Shown here: one piece after another, positions 17,443-26,783 of the stretch
How positions within the stretch are numbered: the first letter of the stretch is position 1
Layout of the letters: each line of letters starts with the position of its first letter
Origin: Microcoleus sp. EPA2
GTDB lineage: Bacteria > Cyanobacteriota > Cyanobacteriia > Cyanobacteriales > Microcoleaceae
Reading direction: 5' to 3'
Assembly: GCA_020882975.1 (NCBI GenBank)
Contig: JAHRFD010000007.1
Location: forward strand, 121,766 to 185,765
DNA length: 64,000 bases
Notes under the pieces: model-generated
What the model saw: only the letters and a program-made list of their open reading frames with translations
Told to the model about the DNA's origin: nothing
Database searches by the model: none
Program-made: the position numbers and the translations under genes

Positions 17443-19911
17443 ATGACTGACGAATTCGAGCCTAATTTTGCTTCCTCAATTAGTGGTATCAAGAGCCCCG
17501 AAAGCCTGTTTACTTCACAATCAGGATCGGAGTTAGCATCCATTTTGCGAGAACAAGCTTGTCAGAAGATTCGCGACAGCTTGCGTGACGCCCAGAAAGA
17601 CATGGCAAATTGGCAAGGTGGCCCCCTTGCGGTTTCGGCGGTGCCTGGGGCTGGGAAGTCTACGGGAATGGCTGCTGCGTCAGCAATTGCGATCGCCCGC
17701 CATCAACTTCACAGCCGCCGTCAGTTAGTGGTGGTGACTTTTACGCGATCGGCGGCTGCTAATATTAAACTGAAAATCCGCGACAGATTGAAAGAATTGT
17801 CCTTACCCCAAGGCGGTTTTGTTGTCAATACTTTACACGGTTTGGCATTAAATATTGCGAGGCGTCATCCTGATTTATCTGGTTTAAATTTAGAAAATTC
17901 AACTTTAGTTAATACCACTCAAAGTCACCGCTTAATTCGCGCCTGTGTAGAAAGTTGGATAGCGGAAAATCCCCGCCGATATCAAAGTTTGTTAGAAGGA
18001 CAGCAATTTGATGGTGAGGAAACCGAGAGAATGCGACGACAGTCTGTTTTACGAACAGAGATTTTGCCACAGTTAGCTACCACTGTAATTCACGAAGCCA
18101 AATCTTCAGGTTTATTTCCTGAAGATTTGTTAGAAATGGGAGCTATGTCTGCGGGAGACAGTTATGAAATTTTAGCTGTAGCAGGCGGTTTATATCAGAA
18201 ATATCAAGCTGTGTTGAAGAGTCGGGATTTTATCGATTACGACGAAATGATTTTAGCAGCCTTGCGAGTGTTAGAGAATCCGAGAGCCAGGGCGATCGAG
18301 CAAAAACAAGTATTTGCCGTTTTTGAAGACGAAGCCCAAGATTCTACACCTTTACAGACTCAGCTTTTAAAAATATTAGCTCAAGATCCAGAACATCCAG
18401 AATTACCGGAAAATTTGATCAGAGTTGGCGACCCAAATCAAGCGATAAATTCTACTTTCACACCCGCAGACCCGATTTATTTTAACGACTTTTGTGATGA
18501 ATGCGAAGGTCAAAATAAGTTAGCCAAAATGTATGTAGCTGGTCGCAGTAGTCAGGTGATTATCGATGCAGCCAACTTTATTTTGAAATGGGTAAATGAG
18601 TCGGAATTAGCGGGAACAGAACCGCCGTTTCGCGAGCAAGATATTCAAGCTGTTGGCAGCGATGACCAGCAAATAAATGCCAACCCAGAACCCATTGGCC
18701 GCGGCTTAGAATTGCACACTCCCCGCGATATCTACCAGAGCATCGAATTAATTGGCAAGCGAGTTATTCAGTTAGTCGAGGAATTTTTACCTGCTGATTT
18801 TGAATGGAAAGTTACCGAAAATAAACTTGAAGAGTTAGGGGAGGTGAGAGAGGAAAAAGCACAGCCAACATTACCCTTAGAAAATCTCAAGTCTATGGCT
18901 GTTTTGGTGAGAGAAAATAAACAAGGAAAATTAATCAAAGAGGTGCTAGAAAATCCTCATAAATATGGATTAAGCGTAGATTTAAAAAAATATGGGATTA
19001 AGATAGAAGATGTGGGAGAACGCGATCGCCATTCTCAAGTACCTTGGGAAATCTTAACATTACTGCAATTTCTCGATCGCCCCCACTCACCAGACTACCT
19101 GAAAGCAGCACTCAAGATTTTGAGCGATCGGCAACTCATACCCAAACAAGACTACAATGCTTTAGCTACTAGCCCAGAGCAATTTCTGTACCCAGGCCCC
19201 CTCGACCCAAAACAGTTAGACCCCGTACTTAAATGTCGCTACTTTTGCTGCGGTTTATTGCAAGCACGCCTCGAACTTCCACCCAATCACATCATCTCAT
19301 TTCTAGCCCTAGCACTGCAATACGACCAAACAGAATTAGCCACCGCCGAAAAATTAGCAGAACGAGTCGCCATCCAAACAATCGGCAACAATTCAATGAG
19401 CAATATTTTGAGTGTCCTGAGCGAAATAGTCAGTTCCGAAAGATTTGAGCCAGTAGAAGCCGAAGAAAAAATAGAAGAACGCTACACCAGCAAAGGTCAA
19501 CTAACAATTATTACCATGCACAAAGCAAAAGGATTAGATTGGGATTGCGTTTTCATCCCATTTTTACACGACCAAATTATACCCGGAAGTTTGCGAGTGT
19601 TACCACAAGCAAAATTTTTAGGAGATTTTACCTTAGCAGAAGTAGCCAGAGCACAAATCCGAGCTAGCTTACACAAAAAAGAAGCTTTTCCAACCCTCAG
19701 TCAAGCCTGGGAACAAGCCGGATATTTGAAAACAGCAGAAGAATTTAGATTGCTCTATGTAGCCATGACAAGAGCCAAAAGCTTGCTGTGGATGGCAGCC
19801 GAAAAAAAAGGCCCTTTCACTTGGAACAAACCCGATAATTTGCAAGAACTAAAGCCTTGTCCAGTCATGCCAGTTTTGAAACAAAAATTTCCCCATAACG
19901 TGGTGTCGTAA
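17443..19911 (+). CDS. UvrD/PcrA-like superfamily 1 DNA helicase
   Basis: This 822-residue ATP-dependent helicase or helicase-like protein shows the SF1A motifs in order. They are motif I (AVPGAGKST, about 66-74), Ia (VVTFTRSAAANIKLKI), the NTLHGLA segment, motif II FEDEAQDSTP (about 289-298), III/IV (IRVGDPNQAI), V (LTIITMHKAKGLDWDCVF) and VI (EFRLLYVAMTRAKSLLW). Motif II reads DEAQ, as in UvrD relatives. It is likely to act in DNA repair or recombination. I recognise it as a cyanobacterial paralogue distinct from canonical PcrA/UvrD, without a nuclease domain. No operon partners are evident. Confidence 0.9.
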   Translation: MTDEFEPNFASSISGIKSPESLFTSQSGSELASILREQACQKIRDSLRDAQKDMANWQGGPLAVSAVPGAGKSTGMAAASAIAIARHQLHSRRQLVVVTFTRSAAANIKLKIRDRLKELSLPQGGFVVNTLHGLALNIARRHPDLSGLNLENSTLVNTTQSHRLIRACVESWIAENPRRYQSLLEGQQFDGEETERMRRQSVLRTEILPQLATTVIHEAKSSGLFPEDLLEMGAMSAGDSYEILAVAGGLYQKYQAVLKSRDFIDYDEMILAALRVLENPRARAIEQKQVFAVFEDEAQDSTPLQTQLLKILAQDPEHPELPENLIRVGDPNQAINSTFTPADPIYFNDFCDECEGQNKLAKMYVAGRSSQVIIDAANFILKWVNESELAGTEPPFREQDIQAVGSDDQQINANPEPIGRGLELHTPRDIYQSIELIGKRVIQLVEEFLPADFEWKVTENKLEELGEVREEKAQPTLPLENLKSMAVLVRENKQGKLIKEVLENPHKYGLSVDLKKYGIKIEDVGERDRHSQVPWEILTLLQFLDRPHSPDYLKAALKILSDRQLIPKQDYNALATSPEQFLYPGPLDPKQLDPVLKCRYFCCGLLQARLELPPNHIISFLALALQYDQTELATAEKLAERVAIQTIGNNSMSNILSVLSEIVSSERFEPVEAEEKIEERYTSKGQLTIITMHKAKGLDWDCVFIPFLHDQIIPGSLRVLPQAKFLGDFTLAEVARAQIRASLHKKEAFPTLSQAWEQAGYLKTAEEFRLLYVAMTRAKSLLWMAAEKKGPFTWNKPDNLQELKPCPVMPVLKQKFPHNVVS

Positions 19912-20003
19912 AATTAACCAACCGCCAAGACACCCAGAGTCCCAAAACAAAAAAACCTTCATCCCAAAATCTTGGTATAATAGGAAAAATATTCATACAA
20001 AAC

Positions 20004-20043
20004 TTCTCTTTTCTTCCTTCGTGTTCTTCGCGCCTTCGCGGTT
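20004..20043 (-). repeat. Dispersed GAAGG repeat, copy 1
   Basis: On the minus strand it reads AACCGCGAAGGCGCGAAG and continues as AACACGAAGGAAGAAAAGAG. It matches the plus-strand sequence at 60056-60098 at all but a few positions. It lies between the helicase and the dienelactone hydrolase gene. Confidence 0.8.
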
Positions 20044-20067
20044 CAATAACAAAAATCTCATTCACAA

Positions 20068-20814
20068 ATGACCAACTCAGAAATTCATACAGCTAACGTC
20101 AAAATCCCCAACGGCGATTTGCAAATCGCCGCCTACCTAGCCCAACCCGCAGCAGCAGGACAATTTCCCGCAGTTATCGTCATTCAAGAAATCTTTGGTG
20201 TTAACTCGCACATCCGCGAAGTTACCGAAAGAATAGCAAAAGAGGGCTATGTGGCGATCGCCCCAGCCATTTACCAACGCCTCGCCCCCGGCTTTGAAAC
20301 AGGCTACACAGCCGAAGACATCAAAATCGGCAGAAAATACAAAGAACAAACTACCGCACCCGAACTTCTGAGCGACATCCAAGCCACCATCGACTACCTC
20401 AAAACCTTGCCATTTGTGAACCAACCAGACTTTGGCTGCATCGGCTTCTGCTTTGGCGGACACGTAGCCTACCTCGCCGCCACCTTACCGGAAATCAAGG
20501 CTACAGCCTCATTCTACGGTGCTGGTATCGCCACCCAAACCCCCGGTGGTGGCCCCCCCACCATCACTCGCACAGCAGAGATTAAAGGCACTCTCTACGG
20601 CTTTTACGGCATTCAAGACACCAGCATTCCTTCCGAACAAGTTGACCAAATTGCCACAGAATTAGAAAAACACAGTATTCCTCACCTAATTTTCCGCTAC
20701 AATGCCGATCACGGTTTCTTCTGCAACCACCGCGGCAGTTATGACGCTACCGCAGCAGCCGAATCGTGGGAGCAAGTCAAGCATCTATTTCAACAGGAAC
20801 TTCAACCTGTTTAG
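20068..20814 (+). CDS. Dienelactone hydrolase family protein
   Basis: This 248-residue cytosolic alpha/beta hydrolase is of the dienelactone hydrolase family. The nucleophile is the Cys in GCIGFCFGGH (about residue 130). The acid is likely the Asp in YGIQDTSIP, and the His lies in ADHGFFC (about 213). IVIQEIFGVN forms the oxyanion region. Family members act on dienelactones and related esters. In cyanobacteria the substrate is unknown. The order, spacing and length are normal. It stands alone. Confidence 0.92.
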   Translation: MTNSEIHTANVKIPNGDLQIAAYLAQPAAAGQFPAVIVIQEIFGVNSHIREVTERIAKEGYVAIAPAIYQRLAPGFETGYTAEDIKIGRKYKEQTTAPELLSDIQATIDYLKTLPFVNQPDFGCIGFCFGGHVAYLAATLPEIKATASFYGAGIATQTPGGGPPTITRTAEIKGTLYGFYGIQDTSIPSEQVDQIATELEKHSIPHLIFRYNADHGFFCNHRGSYDATAAAESWEQVKHLFQQELQPV

Positions 20815-20916
20815 AGATGAGGAGAATGGGAGATGTGGAGACGGGGAAAATTTTCTACCAACAACCAACAACTGACCACTGACAACTGATAACTGATAAC
20901 TGACAACTAAACTTAC

Positions 20917-21816
20917 ATGAATTCCAAATCTACAGGTTCTCAAAGCGCAAAAGCATCCTTTTCAATGGACGATTTTGCAAAAGCCCTTGAACAGCACAAT
21001 TACGAGTTTCAGAAGGGACAAGTTGTGCGTGGCAAAGTCTTGGAGCACGACTCAAATGGTGCGTATGTTGATATCGGTGGCAAGTCTTCGGCATTTTTAC
21101 CCATCCAAGAAGCTGCTTTGAGAACCATCGCGAATTTGTCGGAAGTCGTGCCTTTGCAAGAGGAACGGGATTTTTTAATTATCCGCGAACAAGATGCAGA
21201 TGGCCAAGTTACTTTGTCTTTGCGACAGCTACAAATTCAGGAAGCCTGGGAAGGGCTCATGGAATTGCAGGAAAGTGGCAAGGTGCTTCAAGTACGGGTG
21301 TTGGGGGCAAATAAGGGCGGCGTAACGGTGGATGTTCAGGGAATGCGTGGCTTTATTCCCCGATCGCACTTAATCGATCGAGATAACATAGAATCCATGG
21401 TCGGTCAAGCTTTAACTGTGAGTTTCTTGGAAATAGACCAAGAGAGACAAAAACTGGTACTTTCCCAGCGCCTAGCAACTCAATCCTCTGCCTTCAGTCA
21501 GTTACAAATCGGTCAATTAGTAGAAGGAAAAGTCAGCAGCATTAAGCCTTTCGGCGTGTTTATAGACATGGAAGGAATTAGCGGTTTGCTGCACATCAAG
21601 CAAGTCAGCCAAAAATATATTGAAAACCTTTCCCAGGTGTTTTCCCCAGGTCAAATTCTCAAAGCAATTGTGATTGACCTCGATGAAAGCAGGGGCAGAA
21701 TTTCACTTTCTACCCGGATTTTGGAAAATTATCCAGGAGAAATAGTGGAAAAGATGGCGGAGGTGATGGATACCGCAGAAGAAAGAGCCGAACGTGCTAG
21801 AAAAAGCCTTAGTTAG
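20917..21816 (+). CDS. Short 30S ribosomal protein S1 paralogue
   Basis: This 299-residue protein has three S1 RNA-binding domains: about 33-103 (GQVVRGKVLEHDSNGAYVDIG), 120-185 (GKVLQVRVLGANKGGVTVDV) and 202-270 (GQLVEGKVSSIKPFGVFIDM). Cyanobacteria carry a main S1 and a shorter paralogue. This one fits the shorter type in its length and in its N-terminal SFSMDDFAKALEQHNYEF segment. It is likely to bind mRNA, with or without the ribosome. I cannot tell from sequence alone whether it is ribosomal S1 proper or a stress-type paralogue. A possible 9-base hairpin (21830-21838 with 21867-21875) follows the stop. Confidence 0.87.
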   Translation: MNSKSTGSQSAKASFSMDDFAKALEQHNYEFQKGQVVRGKVLEHDSNGAYVDIGGKSSAFLPIQEAALRTIANLSEVVPLQEERDFLIIREQDADGQVTLSLRQLQIQEAWEGLMELQESGKVLQVRVLGANKGGVTVDVQGMRGFIPRSHLIDRDNIESMVGQALTVSFLEIDQERQKLVLSQRLATQSSAFSQLQIGQLVEGKVSSIKPFGVFIDMEGISGLLHIKQVSQKYIENLSQVFSPGQILKAIVIDLDESRGRISLSTRILENYPGEIVEKMAEVMDTAEERAERARKSLS

Positions 21817-21950
21817 TAGTTAGTTGACAGTTGACTGTTGACTGTTGTTACAATAACTACTGAACGACAGTCAACATTCATAAACTATTAAATCTCAAAC
21901 AACTGATTAGTGGTTTGACTCATTTCAATTGATGCCCAGAACTGTTTAAG

Positions 21951-24320
21951 TTAAAACCACCGCTTTTTCAGTTTTTTTAAGTGAGATTGTCTCAAATTCT
22001 CCACCAACTGTCGCAACTGGTTCAAATTACCCATTTCCCCTCCGTACTTCCAGCGTACATAAACCTGAGAAACCTCCTCAATCACGTCTGCTTGATCAGT
22101 TCCATGATTTGGGCGCATCGCCTCAGCATACTCCAAAGGCGTTTGAGCTTTCTGTTTGGCAAATCCGCGACTAGCCAAATCCTTCAACATTTCCTGATAA
22201 ACCCCCTCCACAGGTGGTAATTTCCCCAGCCAACGACGGTAACGCCACTTGCGCCACAGTTGCCAAATTAACCAGCCTAGGAAGCCAAAGGCGATCGCAG
22301 CAATTAAGCCAGTAAACAGCCCCACCCAGCCGTTCGCCAACTGCGCCAAAAACCAGCCCACAATTAAACTAATCCAGCCAATTACAAAACCTATGACTGA
22401 ATCTAACCCACTTCTCAGAGGTGTTGGTAGCCAACCCGCTACCCACTTCCAAAATGATTCCAGGGCACTAAAAGTCTGGTTATCTTCCACCGAAGCCGGA
22501 ATCAGAGGATAACCGGGAATCGGATTAAAAGCAAACCAGCCGTAATTGGGAAAATATACCTCCGTCATCAAGAAAGCATCGGTATTTTTGACAATATATA
22601 AACCCGTAAATGGGTTGAATTCCCCCGTGTCAAATCCGCCTACCATCCGCGCCGGAATTCCGATCGACCTCAGCATGATTGTCAGCACTGTCGAAAAGTG
22701 GTCTGGATATCCACCTGTTATCTTTTTGCCGCCCTGGGTATTTTGATAACCAAACAGAAAACTCTCGACTAAATCTTCATTTTCTTCTAAATAAGGCAAG
22801 GCTTTTTCAATTTTATAATTCGGATTTTGCTTTAAATATTGAGCTAAATATAAAGCTTTTTCGTAGGGAGAGTCGATCGCTCTATCTGATTTAGCTACTC
22901 TAGTTCTAGCCAGCAATATTTCCTCCGTTTTTTCCCGCACCTTGGCCGCAATTTTCGGAGGCACATCTAAATAGAACTTGCGAATATTTTTCGGGTAATC
23001 AGTACCAGTCTTATCCAACAAATCCCGATCGCGATAAGGCACATTAGAAATCACCGTATAAGTTAAACCCTCAGCCAACTCCACAGGCGATCGCAATCCG
23101 CCCTCCGCATCTATCGCGACATCCACTGTCGGAAAATAAAGCTCCTTAGCCTTGTTTAAAGCCGGAATCAAATTCGGCAATTGAGCAACAATAGTATAAC
23201 TTTGAATCACTTCTTGAGTCCGGGGTGCATTCGGAAACGGATTCAGATAAAATTGATAGGACCACCTTGGTCTGTTAATCTTTTGAGCTTGTTCGTTGCG
23301 AGAAATTTCCCAGCCCTGACCGGTGTATTTGTCAAAGCCTAATACCCGCCAAAAACCCGCCGCCTGCGATCGTACCCGCATCACCACTTGAGGTGTCATT
23401 TCCCCCCGTAAATTTTGATTGATGCGCTGATTGAAACCGTAATAAAAATTAGAGTCAACCTCTCCTGGGCCTTTGTCTGGGTTTCTCCCCCTTCCTGTGC
23501 CACTTCCTTTTTGATTTCCCCCTCTGACATACCCCGGATTCAGAATACTGCGGGAGTCAAACTCCCCTTTATATTCAATGGGAGCACTCACCGGAAAAGT
23601 CCGTAATTGATAGCCAGGGAGGCGTGGTAAAAATGCAAATATAGTTAGTCCCAATCCCACAGTTATTAGCAACAATAAACCAAAATATTTGGGAGATAAG
23701 GTGGCTGCAAATAATGACCACTTTTTGTGGTTTTTCTCTTGATTATCTACATTTTGCTTAGTCTTGTCTAGCTGGGAGAGTCCCAAGCGCGATCGATAAT
23801 CCAAAACCAAAGTCGGCAGTGCTAAAGCTAAAAACAGTAACAGCAGTGGTCCAAAAGTCAAGGTTTGGCTGAGAGTCCCTGCTACTCCCAACAAAATCAG
23901 CCCGATTACCATCGAGTAGCCTAAATCTTTGCGGCGCGGCAAATCGAAGCTGTGCAGCACTTGAACTTGAATTAATAGTTGGGCTAAAACTAACCTTGTA
24001 TCGTTCAATTCTCCTACCAAACGGCTGAAGAAGGCGAACAGGGCCACCAGCATACCAATGGCGATGCAGAATTTAGCTGCTACATTGCGATCGCGCCGGC
24101 GATACCAACTCCAAGTTGCCCCCACAATACTAACAGGCACTGCCCAAAGATTGAGATTCTCTTCTGCAGCAACATCCGTAGCCACAATTCCCACTATTAC
24201 CAACAACTGAACCAGGATTCGCAGCAGTAAAGAATCCTCAGTCGCCGGCGGAGGCATTGCCTCAATCTGCTCCCACAGCTTACCAAAAAAAGGTATTTTT
24301 CGCAGGTTATCAGTTGTCAT
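21951..24320 (-). CDS. TgpA-type membrane transglutaminase-like protein (DUF3488)
   Basis: This protein has 789 residues from ATG 24320 (a GTG two codons earlier is possible). The N-terminal third has several membrane spans (about 35-70, 80-110, 120-175, 205-230). A long periplasmic loop carries the transglutaminase core. In that core, GGYPDHFSTVLTIMLRSIGIPARMVGGF replaces the usual CxDFA nucleophile region, with His in place of Cys (PDHFS). A further membrane segment pair lies near 640-690, and a C-terminal DUF4129-like helical part follows (EGVYQEMLKDLASRGF; QTPLEYAEAM). The role is unknown, probably in the cell envelope. If PDHFS is the nucleophile position, the enzyme has lost the catalytic Cys. 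Confidence 0.85.
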   Translation of the reverse strand: MTTDNLRKIPFFGKLWEQIEAMPPPATEDSLLLRILVQLLVIVGIVATDVAAEENLNLWAVPVSIVGATWSWYRRRDRNVAAKFCIAIGMLVALFAFFSRLVGELNDTRLVLAQLLIQVQVLHSFDLPRRKDLGYSMVIGLILLGVAGTLSQTLTFGPLLLLFLALALPTLVLDYRSRLGLSQLDKTKQNVDNQEKNHKKWSLFAATLSPKYFGLLLLITVGLGLTIFAFLPRLPGYQLRTFPVSAPIEYKGEFDSRSILNPGYVRGGNQKGSGTGRGRNPDKGPGEVDSNFYYGFNQRINQNLRGEMTPQVVMRVRSQAAGFWRVLGFDKYTGQGWEISRNEQAQKINRPRWSYQFYLNPFPNAPRTQEVIQSYTIVAQLPNLIPALNKAKELYFPTVDVAIDAEGGLRSPVELAEGLTYTVISNVPYRDRDLLDKTGTDYPKNIRKFYLDVPPKIAAKVREKTEEILLARTRVAKSDRAIDSPYEKALYLAQYLKQNPNYKIEKALPYLEENEDLVESFLFGYQNTQGGKKITGGYPDHFSTVLTIMLRSIGIPARMVGGFDTGEFNPFTGLYIVKNTDAFLMTEVYFPNYGWFAFNPIPGYPLIPASVEDNQTFSALESFWKWVAGWLPTPLRSGLDSVIGFVIGWISLIVGWFLAQLANGWVGLFTGLIAAIAFGFLGWLIWQLWRKWRYRRWLGKLPPVEGVYQEMLKDLASRGFAKQKAQTPLEYAEAMRPNHGTDQADVIEEVSQVYVRWKYGGEMGNLNQLRQLVENLRQSHLKKLKKRWF

Positions 24321-24461
24321 TTGCACCCCTTCGATTTTCCCTGGATTATTTGTGATTGTTTCTACCGATTGACTTGGGGGCTGATTACCAAATTGCGATC
24401 GGTAAAAATTCTATTCAAAAACGCAGTTGTTTATTTAAAATTTGCCTTTTTCGTTGCAATT

Positions 24462-25523
24462 TTAGACGGACAAAGTAGGACGAATTGCAAACATCAAAGG
24501 TCTGGCATCGAAGTTTTGGAACCGAACTTCTAGTGCATAGGTTTTGTCAGGTTGCGGGTCAAACAACTCGACACTTAAATGACCTGAATTTGGTCGCTGT
24601 GCACTTGCTTGTGCATTTTCTCCTTTAAGTTCCAAACTTCCTCCTCCGGGAAATTGACACTCAACTCTCAAAGAAGTCATCGAATGTTCTGTGTCAGTCC
24701 TTGACTGGTATTGGGCTTCTAGAGTGAGGGAACCCAATGCAGTCAGCCATTCTCGTGATACTGGCGACTGATTTGCCGGACAATTCAAAGTTAGAGAATC
24801 GAGAATTTCCCGCGCGGCCATCAGCGACAGTAGCATTTGTTGGTCGGCTGTTGCGGCTTCGTAATTGGGAAAATCCTCTATATCTAAAACTTCAACTCCG
24901 CGGACAGCACCTCTGAGCACTAAGCCAGCTAATTCGTTGAGTTCCTGAGATTGGTCGGGAAACAAGCTATCTACAGCCTGAACTAATTTCGATCCTTCTC
25001 GCAGCGACGACATTACCAGATTCTGACAGGGTTCTAGGAGTTGAGCAAATACCCCTTGGGCGATCGGAATTGGCAGGCGTCCCCATCTGATATTTTGGAG
25101 TTGGGGTGTCCAGAGGTGCAGGGGGGGAACCCATTGGGGGGCTACATCGTCTGGATAGTCGTGGTCGTAGCTTTGAATTTCTGTTTCCCAAGGAAACAGC
25201 GGCGGGTTGGATTCAATGGAGGCTCTTAGCCTCTGTTTTAACAAAGTCTGAAAACGATCTTGCACGGTCGGTATTTCTCCCATTGTCAGCGGTTGTGCGG
25301 TTTCATTGCTTTGGGTCCCTACTTGATACTCAAGTGGGTCTGGTTCGTCCCATTCCCAATATTCCCTCTCGGAATGCTCTCCTGTGTCGTCCCACTCTTG
25401 GGAGGGAAACGACCCAGTTAATTTTTCCTCATCTTCACTCAAGGCATTCGCAGGCGCTTGCAATATCCAGTCTAAAAAATGGCGCTCGAAAGCCTCTGCA
25501 TCCCTGTTCGTTTCGTTATTCAT
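24462..25523 (-). CDS. patU: PatU-like protein
   Basis: This 353-residue soluble, acidic protein has no catalytic motif that I recognise. It has an N-terminal AFERHFLDWILQAPANALSEDEE segment, an acidic WDDTGEHSEREYWEWDEPD stretch, a central PIAQGVFAQLLEPCQNLV segment, and a beta-rich C-terminus ending in FQNFDARPLMFAIRPTL. The assignment rests on its place: it starts at ATG 25523, overlapping the end of hetZ by 8 bases, as in the hetZ-patU cluster of filamentous cyanobacteria. In Anabaena PCC 7120 patU is split in two and affects heterocyst pattern. Here it appears as one gene. Confidence 0.7.
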   Translation of the reverse strand: MNNETNRDAEAFERHFLDWILQAPANALSEDEEKLTGSFPSQEWDDTGEHSEREYWEWDEPDPLEYQVGTQSNETAQPLTMGEIPTVQDRFQTLLKQRLRASIESNPPLFPWETEIQSYDHDYPDDVAPQWVPPLHLWTPQLQNIRWGRLPIPIAQGVFAQLLEPCQNLVMSSLREGSKLVQAVDSLFPDQSQELNELAGLVLRGAVRGVEVLDIEDFPNYEAATADQQMLLSLMAAREILDSLTLNCPANQSPVSREWLTALGSLTLEAQYQSRTDTEHSMTSLRVECQFPGGGSLELKGENAQASAQRPNSGHLSVELFDPQPDKTYALEVRFQNFDARPLMFAIRPTLSV

Positions 25524-26697
25524 CACTAGATGCCCCTTCTCCGGAATCTGAACGATTACGCAATTCCCAGGCCAGTTCCAGCAACTTAAACCACCTTTTC
25601 TGTACCTGGGCTACCGTGCTGCCGAGGGTTTGTGCGATCGCTGAATCTGACAGACCCTGTTGCTTCAACTTTAGCAAACGCTGTCCCTCTGGGCCAATTT
25701 GCTCACAAAAAGCTTGCCACTCAGTCGGCAGCAAGCCCAAGTTTCGATCTAAGTCTGCTTCTAGCCACTGGTGAACCAGTTCCCAGCGGTGAGACATAGC
25801 AAACCGAAGCAAATGGTATTTGAACCGCTGCTGCAAATAGTCTCTTTGGCGGGGAGTGATGCCCAGAATTGCCTCTATTTCCTGGGTTGGCAAATCTTGC
25901 AACCTCAGCACAAAATAATCTGCACATTCTTGTTGGTTGCGCTCTTTCAAGTAAGCAACTAATTCGTCAATCACGTTCTGTCGCAGAGACTCTGACTCCT
26001 CGCCGTTGGGGCGAATTCCCGTGGCACCTTGTCCGGCCATCGCCTCTCGTACTGAGTGTACTGAAGAGTCGTTCCAGGTTTGGTCAGAATCTGTAGCCCC
26101 TCCGTCTGCGGCTTGTTCCATATCTACGGAGGTTTCTTTGGGCTGCTGCTGGGAAAAGGTTTGGGCCCGCAAAATAATTAGTTGCTGGCTGCGGTTCCGA
26201 GGCAAAGGAATACGCCGTTTACCAAAGCGCTCTACAAATGCCATGTACTCTGCTAATTCTAAGCGAGTGCGGGGGCTGTAGGTGGGTGGCAGTTGCGTTT
26301 CGCGCCGGAATGCTTTTAAAGCTTCGAGATAAAATCCTTGCAAGAAATCTTTGATCAGCTCAATCCGCGCCTGGTAGCTAGACTGCACCTGGGGTGGAGT
26401 GATGTACCGATAGACGATCGCACTGAGGGTACTGTGTAATTCTACTCGTCCTGGCCCGGAGCCTAAATTGTAATAATGGAGGCATTGTTGCAAGCGGTGC
26501 TGGGCGAGACCTAGGGCAGAACCTTCTATGTCTCCAGAGGCTTGAATCCGCTGGCTTTCTGTGCATATCCTGTTGACTTCTGCTGCGAGTCGTCCTGCTA
26601 CATCCCGGCAATTCTGCTCAGACGCGCGAGTGGACTTTGTAAGTTCGTCTAACAGCAGTTGAAAGATGGTTTCCACGCTCTGGCAGATTTCCCGCAT
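25516..26697 (-). CDS. hetZ: HetZ-like regulatory protein
   Basis: This 393-residue protein is close to the usual HetZ length (about 400). The N-terminus matches the family as I remember it (SEQNCRDVAGRLAAEVNRIC; QHRLQQCLHYYNLGSG; GRVELHSTLSAIVYRYI). The C-terminal half contains EIEAILGITPRQRDYLQQRFKYHL and a helix-turn-helix-like LKQQGLSDSAIAQTLGSTVAQVQKRW, so DNA binding is likely. In Anabaena HetZ is needed early in heterocyst development. Homologues also occur in filamentous species without heterocysts, where the role is unclear. No other heterocyst gene lies in this window. The gene overlaps patU by 8 bases. Confidence 0.82.
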   Translation of the reverse strand: MREICQSVETIFQLLLDELTKSTRASEQNCRDVAGRLAAEVNRICTESQRIQASGDIEGSALGLAQHRLQQCLHYYNLGSGPGRVELHSTLSAIVYRYITPPQVQSSYQARIELIKDFLQGFYLEALKAFRRETQLPPTYSPRTRLELAEYMAFVERFGKRRIPLPRNRSQQLIILRAQTFSQQQPKETSVDMEQAADGGATDSDQTWNDSSVHSVREAMAGQGATGIRPNGEESESLRQNVIDELVAYLKERNQQECADYFVLRLQDLPTQEIEAILGITPRQRDYLQQRFKYHLLRFAMSHRWELVHQWLEADLDRNLGLLPTEWQAFCEQIGPEGQRLLKLKQQGLSDSAIAQTLGSTVAQVQKRWFKLLELAWELRNRSDSGEGASSDE

Positions 26698-26783
26698 GAT
26701 TGTTTACAACTAACCTTGAAATTAGCACACTCATTTGACTTTAGATGGAAGATTTTAGATTTGTGAGATGCTTGCAGGTTGTC

